Source of the DNA: JBGAPI01 sp044221335
GTDB lineage: Bacteria; Pseudomonadota; Gammaproteobacteria; Xanthomonadales; Ahniellaceae
NCBI GenBank assembly: GCA_044221335.1
Contig: JBGAPI010000015.1
Span: 38,353-102,352, forward strand
DNA: 64,000 bases
Reading direction: 5' to 3'
Below are positions 1 to 7,959 of this stretch, in pieces; position 1 is the first letter of the stretch; each line of letters begins with the position of its first letter. The notes below the pieces were generated by a model, which worked only from the letters and a program-made list of their open reading frames with translations, was not told the DNA's origin and searched no databases. Made by a program: the position numbers and the translations under genes.

Positions 1-1
1 C

Positions 2-517
2 ACGGCGCCGGCGGCGTTGCTGCTGGCGCCGCGCGTGCTGGAACCGCGCAATGCCTGGCTCATCACCAGCCTGATGCAGGACGTGGTGAAACGCGGTACC
101 GGTTCGGGCGCGATGGTCCTCGGCCGGCACGACCTCGCCGGCAAGACCGGCACCACCAACGAGCATCGCGACGGCTGGTTCTCCGGCTTCACCACCCGCC
201 TGGTGTGCTCGGTGTGGACCGGCTTCGACGACTACTCGCCGCTCGGCCACGGCGAGTTCGGCGCCCAGGTCGCCCTGCCGACCTGGATCGGCTTCATGAA
301 GGTGGCGCTGGACGGCGTGCCCGAGGAGCTGCCGCCGGTCCCGGCCGGCATCACCCACGCCCGCATCGACGCGGCCACCGGCCAGATCCTGGATTCGGTC
401 TCCGGCGGGATGGACGAGGTGTTCAAGGTCGAGGACGTGCAGCGCCTGATCTCGCAACGCAACAACCCGGACAACCAGCAGGCCGACCCGCAGCAGCAGA
501 CGCCGGACATCTTCTAG
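2..517 (+). CDS. mrcA: Class A penicillin-binding protein 1A, C-terminal part
   Basis: This is the last 171 or so codons of a bifunctional peptidoglycan glycosyltransferase/transpeptidase; the N-terminus lies outside the window. The KTGTTN motif (bases 142-159) is the third active-site motif of the penicillin-binding transpeptidase fold, followed by the usual DGWFSGFT and WTGFDDY segments that close the domain. The tail is rich in Gln, Pro and Asn, as is common in PBP1A. The protein would be anchored in the inner membrane and act in the periplasm on lipid II and nascent glycan. PBP1A is more likely than PBP1B or PBP1C because of the sequence after KTGTTN and the long C-terminal extension, but the family member cannot be fixed from this fragment alone. 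Confidence 0.9.
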   Translation, partial: TAPAALLLAPRVLEPRNAWLITSLMQDVVKRGTGSGAMVLGRHDLAGKTGTTNEHRDGWFSGFTTRLVCSVWTGFDDYSPLGHGEFGAQVALPTWIGFMKVALDGVPEELPPVPAGITHARIDAATGQILDSVSGGMDEVFKVEDVQRLISQRNNPDNQQADPQQQTPDIF

Positions 518-572
518 CGGGGTCGGCGCGGATGAACAGCGAATGTTCTTCCCTGCGTGAAACCCCTCCACC

Positions 573-595
573 GCCCCGCGGGCGTCCGGCGGGGC
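573..595 (+). terminator. GC-rich hairpin after the PBP1A gene
   Basis: A 7-bp perfect stem (GCCCCGC / GCGGGGC) with a 9-nt loop lies 55 bases after the PBP1A stop. There is no T tract, so it may slow or stabilise the transcript end rather than act as a classical intrinsic terminator. Confidence 0.4.
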
Positions 596-666
596 CTTGC
601 GCATGCGCCTCCCCGACCCCGGGGGACTTCATCCGCTTCGTCATGCAAACCTGAGAGCCCCGCCGC

Positions 667-1281
667 ATGGCCCGGTCCAAGCCCAACGAACGCGCCAGCG
701 ACCAGCGCCGCCGCATCGCCCACGAGGCGGCGCGGGTGATGGCCGAGAGCGGCGTGCGCGACTTCCACCTGGCGAAGCAGAAAGCCTGCGAGCGCCTGCG
801 CCTCCCCGACGAGCGCGACCTGCCGAGCAATGCCGAGATCGACCTGGCACTGCGCGAATACCAGGCGATCTTCCAGTCCACCGAGCAGCCGGCCGTGCTG
901 GCGCAGCGCCGCCGTGCGGCCGTCGAGGGCATGGCGTTCTTCGAGCGCTTCGCGCCGCGCCTGGTCGGCGCGGTCCTCGACGGCAGCGCCGACCAGCACT
1001 CCGCGGTGTGCCTGCACCTGCACGTCGACGACCTGCGTGAACTGCTCGAGTTCTTCGCCTCCCATCGCATCGACGCGGAACAGCACGAGCGCCGGCTGCG
1101 GCTCGATCGCGAACGCAGCGAGGAAGTCCCCGCCTTCACCTTCGACGCCGGCGGGACTCCGTTCGACGTGACCGTGCTGCCCTACGACGCGCTGCGCCAG
1201 GCACCGCTGTCCAGGGTCGACGGCGAGCCGATGCAGCGCGCCGGGCGCGCCGCGGTCGAGCGCCTGCTCGCCGACCGCTGA
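667..1281 (+). CDS. Conserved hypothetical protein, nucleotidyltransferase-like
   Basis: A soluble 204-residue protein with no signal peptide or membrane segment. The first 35 residues resemble the start of a small helical domain (HEAARVMAESGVRDFHLAKQ). The middle contains LDGSADQHSAVCLHLHVDD, which fits the minimal nucleotidyltransferase pattern of a Gly-Ser turn followed by spaced acidic residues on a strand. I recall similar proteins in xanthomonads, usually left as hypothetical or called nucleotidyltransferase. The substrate is unknown. The gene stands alone between the PBP1A gene and the convergent gltA, with a shared hairpin at its end. The ATG at 667 is the first start after the previous hairpin and opens the conserved part. 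Confidence 0.75.
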   Translation: MARSKPNERASDQRRRIAHEAARVMAESGVRDFHLAKQKACERLRLPDERDLPSNAEIDLALREYQAIFQSTEQPAVLAQRRRAAVEGMAFFERFAPRLVGAVLDGSADQHSAVCLHLHVDDLRELLEFFASHRIDAEQHERRLRLDRERSEEVPAFTFDAGGTPFDVTVLPYDALRQAPLSRVDGEPMQRAGRAAVERLLADR

Positions 1282-1308
1282 GGCGGAATTCGCCCTCCGC
1301 CGAAACGA

Positions 1309-1334
1309 CGACGCCCCGGCGGACCGGGGCGTCG
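1309..1334. terminator. Bidirectional hairpin between convergent genes
   Basis: A perfect 11-bp stem (CGACGCCCCGG / CCGGGGCGTCG) with a 4-nt loop sits between two convergent genes, the hypothetical protein ending at 1281 and gltA ending at 1357. On the minus strand it is followed by a short T run, so it best serves gltA, but it can stop both transcripts. Confidence 0.75.
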
Positions 1335-1356
1335 GGGACAATCGGGACGGCTCGAC

Positions 1357-2643
<1,287 letters not shown>

Positions 2644-2765
2644 GGCAAACTCCTTCTCGCGGGCGTGGCGGCAGCGGCCGGGGTGCGCAGTATCGCACTT
2701 TTGAATGCCGGCGCTGCGCGTCCGCGGAGAGACCGGGAAGCGAGCGAATCGATTGCGCAAACGAA

Positions 2766-2789
2766 GACGCCGCGGCAGGCCGCGGCGTC
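2766..2789 (-). terminator. Terminator of rpmE
   Basis: A perfect 10-bp stem (GACGCCGCGG / CCGCGGCGTC) with a 4-nt loop lies 47 bases downstream of the rpmE stop; on the minus strand it is followed by TTCGTTTGC, a weak T-rich tail. It separates rpmE from the promoter region of gltA. Confidence 0.7.
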
Positions 2790-2835
2790 GTTCGGTGCAT
2801 CGCGGCCACCGCTCGGGTGGCCGCCGCGGGATGGC

Positions 2836-3078
2836 CTACTTGCCGTAGCGCTTGCGGTACTTGTCGATGCGGCCGGCGGAGTCGACGACCTTGTGCTTGC
2901 CGGTGTAGAACGGGTGCGAGGCCGAGGACACTTCGACCTTGATCACCGGGTATTCCTTGCCGTCCTCCCACTTGATGGTCTCTTTCGAGCTCATCGTGGA
3001 GCGGGTCAGGAACTTGAAGTCGGAGGAGATGTCGTGAAAGACCACTTCCTGGGTCTTCGGATGGATGTCGGTCTTCAT
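2836..3078 (-). CDS. rpmE2: 50S ribosomal protein L31 type B
   Basis: An 80-residue ribosomal protein of the large subunit. It has the type B signature (IHP near the start, STMSS, then YPVIKVEVSSASHPFYTGKH and a C-terminal RIDKYRKRYG). It lacks the CxxC zinc ligands of type A L31, so it is the zinc-independent paralogue that in many bacteria replaces the zinc form under zinc limitation. I see no Zur box or partner zinc-regulated gene nearby, so it may be the only L31 gene here, as in many xanthomonads. It is transcribed alone, with its own terminator at 2766-2789. Confidence 0.96.
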   Translation of the reverse strand: MKTDIHPKTQEVVFHDISSDFKFLTRSTMSSKETIKWEDGKEYPVIKVEVSSASHPFYTGKHKVVDSAGRIDKYRKRYGK

Positions 3079-3316
3079 GGCGGTCTCGGAATGCGGGAGT
3101 AAAGAGCGGCAGTATAGCCTGGGGATTGCACGGCGCGCAACGTGCGGGTTGGGGATGGGGGCGAGCCCAGTTTGATCGAGGCGATCGGCAGCGCCGGGCC
3201 TTGAACCGCGCCACGCTTCGTCGAACCCGCGCTGGCGAATTCGTGCGCGTGCACGGAACAGCCTCGGTCCAACCGGGCACTGGGCCCCATGGCCCGCTTC
3301 CCGCGCCCTGTCGTCC

Positions 3317-3928
3317 TCAACCCAGCAGGCTGTCCAGCAGTGGCCGCAGATTGGGTTGCCGCACTGCCCGCTTCAGGCCCTGTGCCCGCACGATCGCGAC
3401 CAGGTCGGCGACCGCGGTGTCGAAGTCCTGGTTGACCACCACGAAGTCGAATTCGTCGACGTGGGACATCTCCTCGCGCGAGTTGGCGAGGCGGCGGGCG
3501 ATCACCTCTTCGCTGTCCTGCTTGCGCGAGCGCAGGCGCCGCTCGAGCTCTTCCTTCGACGGCGGCAGGATGAAGATGCCGACGGCCGCGGGAATCAGCT
3601 CGCGGACCTTGCGGGCGCCCTGCCAGTCGATCTCCAGCAGCACGTCGCGTCCCGCGGCGAGGATCGGCTCCACCGCGGGCCGGGCCGTGCCCTTGAGATC
3701 GTTGTGGACGAGCGCGTGTTCGAAGAACTCGCCGCGCGCGACCATCGCCTCGAACTCGGCCTTGGTCACGAAGTGGTAGTGCACGCCGTCGATCTCGCCG
3801 GGACGTGGCCCGCGCGAGGTGTAGGAGACCGACAGGGACAGCCCCGGCACACGCTCGAGCAGCGCCCGCACCAGCGAGGTCTTGCCGGCCCCGGAGGGCG
3901 CGGCGACGATGAACAGGTTGCCGGACAT
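3317..3928 (-). CDS. gmk: Guanylate kinase
   Basis: A 203-residue cytoplasmic nucleotide kinase that phosphorylates GMP (and dGMP) with ATP, needed for nucleotide supply and recycling of cyclic GMP-type signals. The P-loop APSGAGKTSL is at residues 9-18, followed by the GMP-binding YTSRGPRPGE and the VLLEIDWQGA strand; the C-terminal VNQDFDTAV segment is typical. The start is the ATG at 3928, because the protein then begins MSGNLFIVAAPSG as in the family; the open frame continues upstream, but only with Arg-rich, non-family sequence. It is divergent from ampE. No rpoZ gene follows, unlike the gmk-rpoZ order of many gammaproteobacteria. Confidence 0.97.
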   Translation of the reverse strand: MSGNLFIVAAPSGAGKTSLVRALLERVPGLSLSVSYTSRGPRPGEIDGVHYHFVTKAEFEAMVARGEFFEHALVHNDLKGTARPAVEPILAAGRDVLLEIDWQGARKVRELIPAAVGIFILPPSKEELERRLRSRKQDSEEVIARRLANSREEMSHVDEFDFVVVNQDFDTAVADLVAIVRAQGLKRAVRQPNLRPLLDSLLG

Positions 3929-4060
3929 GCGCTGGACCACCAGGAACGGGGCACGATCGTACTCGATACCGCCGGCGATTCCCGTGCGAGCCGCCGCGGA
4001 CCGGGCGCAAGTGGACCCGCAGCCGTTCCGACCACGCCTCGTCGGCGCATCCCTTGCCGC

Positions 4061-4066
4061 TAGAAT
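4061..4066 (+). promoter_or_regulatory. Candidate -10 element for ampE
   Basis: TAGAAT in the context GCTAGAATCGCG lies 39 bases before the ampE start and is one of few AT-rich hexamers in the gmk-ampE divergent region. No convincing -35 element is seen at the right spacing. Confidence 0.3.
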
Positions 4067-4104
4067 CGCGACGCCCTGACCTCTCATCGAGTCCGTCGCT
4101 ACCG

Positions 4105-4992
4105 ATGGCCACCACCCTGATCGCTGCCGCCATCGCCCTGCTGTTCGCGCATTACCTGCCGGAGGCCGCACGCTTCCGGCTGTTCGGCTGGCTCAAGGCC
4201 TGGCTGGAGGTCGCAGCCAACCTGCTCGGCGGCGCCGGGCTGTGGCGCCATCCGCTCGGGGGCCTGCTGGCGATCGCGCTGCCGACGCTCGCGGCGCTGG
4301 CCCTGCTGTGGTGGATCGGCGACGCCGGCTTCGGGCTGTGGCGGCTGCTGATCGCCATCGTCGCCTTGTTCTACTGCTGGGGACCGCGCGACCTCGACCT
4401 CGACGTCGCCGCGATCGCCGCCGCGCCCGACCCGCAGCGCCGGCGGGCCGCCGCCGTCGCCCTGATCGGACGCGAGCCGGAAGGCCTGCTCGCCGGCGGC
4501 CTGCTGGTCGACGCGCTGATGCACGCCGCGCTGGCGCGCTGGTTCGGCACGCTGTTCTGGTTCGCCGTCGGCGGTCCGGCCGGTGCGCTCGCCTACCGCC
4601 TGACCTGGCTCCTGGCGCGCGATCCGGAGTGGCGCGGGACCCGCCCCGAGGAGCAGGACGCCGCGCTGCAGAAGCTGATGGGCCTGCTCGACTGGCCGGC
4701 CGCGCAGCTGATGACGCTGGCGCTGGCGGTGGCCGCCGACTTCGACGCGGTGGCGACCGCCTGGCGCGAATTCCATGCGCCGCGGGGCGGCATCTTCGGC
4801 CTCGATCTAGGCTTCCTCAACGCCGCCGCCCGCGCGAGCGTCGACTGCGACGAGCAGCCGATCGACGAGCGCGCCGACGGCACACCCGGCGCGATCGGCG
4901 AACTGCAGCAGGCGCTGGCGCTGTGCTGGCGCATCCTGGTGGTGTGGGGCGTGGTGTTCGCCCTGCTGGTGCTGGCCGGTCACATCGGCTGA
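4105..4992 (+). CDS. ampE: AmpE-like inner-membrane protein
   Basis: A 295-residue protein of the AmpE/CobD (CbiB)-related family. Hydrophobic segments lie near residues 2-16, 50-95 (with ALALLWW), 150-180, and at the extreme C-terminus (ILVVWGVVFALLVLAG). The segment YCWGPRDLDLDV and the EGLLAGGLLVDALMHAALARWFGTLFWF stretch, given here as landmarks, match the family, whose members affect AmpD/AmpR-dependent beta-lactamase induction; the molecular role is not settled. No ampD lies in this window. The ATG at 4105 gives the expected hydrophobic N-terminus. The gene for a small channel-like membrane protein starts 2 bases after its stop, so the two are probably co-translated. Confidence 0.85.
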   Translation: MATTLIAAAIALLFAHYLPEAARFRLFGWLKAWLEVAANLLGGAGLWRHPLGGLLAIALPTLAALALLWWIGDAGFGLWRLLIAIVALFYCWGPRDLDLDVAAIAAAPDPQRRRAAAVALIGREPEGLLAGGLLVDALMHAALARWFGTLFWFAVGGPAGALAYRLTWLLARDPEWRGTRPEEQDAALQKLMGLLDWPAAQLMTLALAVAADFDAVATAWREFHAPRGGIFGLDLGFLNAAARASVDCDEQPIDERADGTPGAIGELQQALALCWRILVVWGVVFALLVLAGHIG

Positions 4993-4993
4993 C

Positions 4994-5347
4994 ATGCGGC
5001 TGCGCTACGAGCACCGCACGCACCCGCTGGCGCCGATCCCGCGTTTCCTGCGCCGGCTGCTGATGTCCTTCCTGCTCGGCTTTTCGCTGATCCTCGTCTC
5101 GCTCGGCGTCGGCATGGGGGGCTACCACCACTTCGAGGGCATGAGCTGGCTCGACGCCTTCCTCAACGCGGCCATGCTGCAGTCCGGCATGGGCCCGCTG
5201 ACCGCACCGGTCACCGACGGTGGCAAGCTCTTCGCCGGCTGCTACGCGCTGTATTCCGGCATCGCGGTGATCGCGTTCGCCGGCATCGCGTTCGCGCCGC
5301 TGATCCACCGGTTCTTCCACGCGCTTGACTGCGACAGTCGGGACTGA
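4994..5347 (+). CDS. Small two-helix membrane protein with a K+ channel-like pore region
   Basis: A 117-residue protein with a basic N-terminus, a first hydrophobic helix at about residues 22-42, a re-entrant-like segment at 52-75 and a second helix at 80-105. This TM-pore-TM layout, with DGGKLFAGCYALYSGIAV after the loop, resembles two-TM potassium channels, where the selectivity filter reads TVGYG. Here the filter position reads LQSGMGPL, so the canonical Tyr and Thr are missing and potassium selectivity is doubtful. It starts 2 bases after the ampE stop. I infer a membrane protein of the ion-channel superfamily with unknown function, or a coincidental resemblance. Confidence 0.7.
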   Translation: MRLRYEHRTHPLAPIPRFLRRLLMSFLLGFSLILVSLGVGMGGYHHFEGMSWLDAFLNAAMLQSGMGPLTAPVTDGGKLFAGCYALYSGIAVIAFAGIAFAPLIHRFFHALDCDSRD

Positions 5348-5421
5348 GGTCTCGGAATGCGTCGAGGGGTCGGCGAGGCAAGACTCGTGGGCCGCGCGGG
5401 GCGGCGCGTTCCGGGAGTGGA

Positions 5422-6189
5422 ATGCGGCGCGAGAGGACACTCTGCGAGGGAATCGGGCAGGATTTCGCCGTGACCGCGACTCTTCACTTCTTCGACCGCG
5501 AGGTACTGTCGATCGCCGATACCCGCGATTCCGGGCTGCACGCGCATCGGGCGGCGCAGTTGATGCTCGGGCTCGACGGCGGCTTCGACCTCGTCGACGC
5601 GGACGGGCATGCGCAGTCGCTCGCCTGGGCGGTACTGCCGCCCGGGGAGGAACATCGGATCCGCGGAACCGGCGGGCGGATCGCCTATCTGTTCGTGGAT
5701 CCCGGCCTGCGGACCTGGAACGCCTGGCGCGCCGCGGGCGGCGTGCCGGCCGAACCCGCGGCGGCGCTGGTCGAGGGCCTGCGCGACCTGAGCAAGGGTC
5801 GGCGCGACGTCGAGCAAGCCCGACGACTCGCGGGCGACTGGCGCGCCGCCTCGCTGCCCGGCCTCTTCGACGCGGCAGCGCAGGACGCGCGCATCGCCCG
5901 CGCCCTCGCCGCGGTCGATGCCGATCCCGTCGCCGAGCACGATCACCGCCGGCTCGCCGCGCTCGCCCACCTCTCGCCGAGCCGCTTCGCCGAGCGTTTC
6001 CGGGTCGAGACCGGGATGCCGGTGCGCAACTACCTCTTGTGGCGGCGTCTGCTGACGGCGGTAGCGGCGCTGGAACACGGCGATAGCGTGACCGAGGCGG
6101 CACACCGCTGCGGCTTCGCGGATGCGGCGCATCTGTCGCGGAGCTTCCGCCGGGTGCTCGGGGCAGCGCCTTCCGAGCTGCGGTGGTAG
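5422..6189 (+). CDS. AraC-family transcriptional regulator
   Basis: A 255-residue (or 239-residue) regulator. The N-terminal part (RDSGLHAHRAAQLMLGLDG, VLPPGEEHRI) has the cupin-like effector domain pattern, and the C-terminal 95 residues form two helix-turn-helix units (LAALAHLSPSRFAERFRVE and VTEAAHRCGFADAAHLSRSF), with the family hallmark sequence before the end. A GTG at 5470 is an alternative start that would remove 16 poorly conserved residues; neither start has a strong ribosome binding site. It does not form an operon with the next gene, which starts 121 bases later after an unrelated spacer. Effector and targets are unknown. Confidence 0.85.
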   Translation: MRRERTLCEGIGQDFAVTATLHFFDREVLSIADTRDSGLHAHRAAQLMLGLDGGFDLVDADGHAQSLAWAVLPPGEEHRIRGTGGRIAYLFVDPGLRTWNAWRAAGGVPAEPAAALVEGLRDLSKGRRDVEQARRLAGDWRAASLPGLFDAAAQDARIARALAAVDADPVAEHDHRRLAALAHLSPSRFAERFRVETGMPVRNYLLWRRLLTAVAALEHGDSVTEAAHRCGFADAAHLSRSFRRVLGAAPSELRW

Positions 6190-6310
6190 GTCAGGAATCT
6201 GATTCAAGCCTCGGGATCGGTAGAGCGATACCGTGGCGTGGTCGCGGCTCACGCTGCGCCGACATCGCGACCCGCATCGCTCCCACCGCCGACCCCACGA
6301 AGGAATCGCC

Positions 6311-6766
6311 ATGAACGCCGTCGCCGCCGACCTGCAGAATGGAATCCGCCCGATCCACCGCCTGATCGGCGCCTACGCCGAGTCGCACCGCAACCCGGTG
6401 AACGTGGTGATCCACTGGATCTGCGTGCCGATCATCGTGTGGTGCTCGATCGCGCTGATCCACGCCATCCATCCCTGGCTGGCCTACGCCGGCTGTCTCG
6501 CGGCGCTGGCCTGGTACCTGCGCCTGTCGGTACCGATGGCGCTGGTCATGGCCGTGTTCGCGGCGGCGTCGCTGTGGTCGATGGCGGTGGTGCCGAAGCC
6601 GCTGTGGGTCGCGTCCGCGCTGTTCGTCGTGACCTGGGCCGCGCAGTTCTACGGCCATCACGTCGAGGGCAAGAAGCCGTCCTTCCTCGAGGACCTGTCG
6701 TTCCTGCTGGTCGGCCCGCTGTTCCTGCTGGCGAAGGCGTTCCGCCGTTTCGGGCTGCGCTTCTGA
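6311..6766 (+). CDS. Mpo1-like (DUF962) membrane protein
   Basis: A 151-residue protein of the Mpo1/YGL010w family. The family metal-binding signature is intact: SHRNPVNVVIHW near residues 24-35 and QFYGHHVEGKKPSFLED near 117-133, which provide the four histidines that bind iron in yeast Mpo1, a dioxygenase in phytosphingosine/2-hydroxy fatty acid alpha-oxidation. Hydrophobic helices lie at about 33-55, 60-80, 83-112 and 134-143. Bacterial members are common but their substrate is not established. The ATG at 6311 is preceded by GAAGGAAT, a good ribosome binding site. Confidence 0.85.
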   Translation: MNAVAADLQNGIRPIHRLIGAYAESHRNPVNVVIHWICVPIIVWCSIALIHAIHPWLAYAGCLAALAWYLRLSVPMALVMAVFAAASLWSMAVVPKPLWVASALFVVTWAAQFYGHHVEGKKPSFLEDLSFLLVGPLFLLAKAFRRFGLRF

Positions 6767-6830
6767 ACGGTCAGCGGCCGTCCATCCGCTCGGCGCTAAG
6801 CTGTCCGCTCCTGGCGCTAGTCGACTGCCG

Positions 6831-7850
6831 ATGACGAAGGTTGCGGAGCCTCCGAAGGACATCCTGGTCTACGGCGCCGGCGCGATCGGACTGTTCGTCG
6901 GCGGCCTGATGGCGCGCGGCGGGCGCCACGTGCACTTCGTCGCGCGGCCGAGGATCGTCGAAGCGATCCACCGCGACGGCCTGAAGCTCACCGACCTCGC
7001 CGGCCGCTCCGATGCGATTCCGCGGTCGCGGATCAGCGCCGGCGCGACCCTCGCGGAGGCGCCGCGTGCGAATCTCGTGCTGCTGACCGTGAAGGGTTCG
7101 GCCACCGTGACGGCAGCCGCAGACCTCGCCGCACGGCTGCCGGCGGGCACGCCAGTGATCTCGTTCCAGAACGGAGTCGACAATCCCGATCGCATCCGCG
7201 CCGCGGCGCCGGCACTCGAGGTGATCGCCGGCATGGTGCCGTACAACGTCGTCCAGGACGCGCCCGGCGTCGTGCGCCAGACGACCGGCGGCGAACTGAT
7301 GGTCGCGCGCACCGCGGTCACCGAAACCCTGCAGCGGCGCCTGGAACTCGACGGCACCGTGCTGAAGCTGGCGGACGACATGCGCGCGGTGCAGTGGGGC
7401 AAGCTGCTGCTCAACCTCAACAACCCGGTCAACGCGCTGGCCGGCATCCCGCTGCGCGAGGAACTGCTCGACCGCGACTACCGCGGCATCCTCGCCGACC
7501 TGCAGTCCGAAGGGCTCGCGGTGCTCGCACGCGCGGGCATCCGGCCGGCCAAGGTCACGCCGCTGCCGACGACCTGGTTGCCGGGCCTGCTCAGGCTTCC
7601 GACCTGGCTGTTCCAGCGTGCCGCCAACCGCATGCTCACGATCCATCCCGAGGCGCGCTCGTCGATGTACGACGACCGTGTCGCCGGGCGCATCACCGAG
7701 GTCGGCGACCTCTGCGGCGCGGTGGTCCGGCTCGCGCAGAAGCACGGCATCGACGCGCCGCTGAACCGGCGGATGGTGGCGGCGGTGGAGAACGCGCCGG
7801 CGGGACGCTTCTACAGCGCAGCGGAACTGCGCGAGCTCCTGGGCCCGTAG
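6831..7850 (+). CDS. panE: 2-dehydropantoate 2-reductase (ketopantoate reductase family)
   Basis: A 339-residue NADPH-dependent oxidoreductase that reduces ketopantoate to pantoate in coenzyme A synthesis. The Rossmann motif GAGAIGLFVGG is at residues 16-26; KGSATV holds the NADPH/active-site region, SFQNGVDN the conserved Asn segment, and KLLLNLNNPVNAL the catalytic Lys-Asn helix. The C-terminal domain carries SSMYDDRVAGRITEV, matching the SSMLQD-type motif. Several paralogues of this fold act on other substrates, so the name is by family. The stop codon TAG (7848-7850) is the first three bases of a class 1 palindromic repeat. Confidence 0.9.
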   Translation: MTKVAEPPKDILVYGAGAIGLFVGGLMARGGRHVHFVARPRIVEAIHRDGLKLTDLAGRSDAIPRSRISAGATLAEAPRANLVLLTVKGSATVTAAADLAARLPAGTPVISFQNGVDNPDRIRAAAPALEVIAGMVPYNVVQDAPGVVRQTTGGELMVARTAVTETLQRRLELDGTVLKLADDMRAVQWGKLLLNLNNPVNALAGIPLREELLDRDYRGILADLQSEGLAVLARAGIRPAKVTPLPTTWLPGLLRLPTWLFQRAANRMLTIHPEARSSMYDDRVAGRITEVGDLCGAVVRLAQKHGIDAPLNRRMVAAVENAPAGRFYSAAELRELLGP

Positions 7851-7954
7851 GGCGCGCACCGCGCGCCATCGCGAGACGGCCCGACAACGCCCGTAGGGCG
7901 TGCACCGCGCGCCATCGCGAGACGGTCGGGCAACGGCGCGCAGTGCGCGCCCAA
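7847..7954. repeat. Class 1 palindromic repeats, cluster of three
   Basis: Two near-identical direct units (7847-7879 and 7892-7926; each begins GTAGGGCG, then GCACCGCGCGCCATCGC) are followed by a third, inverted unit (7936-7954, GGCGCGCAGTGCGCGCCC). Each unit is itself palindromic around a GCGCGC core. Related units occur at 12335-12392 and 30281-30434. They resemble REP elements, which cluster at gene ends and can form stable hairpins in mRNA. The first unit overlaps the panE stop; the third ends 6 bases from the stop of the convergent transporter gene. Confidence 0.85.
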
Positions 7955-7959
7955 CGCCA

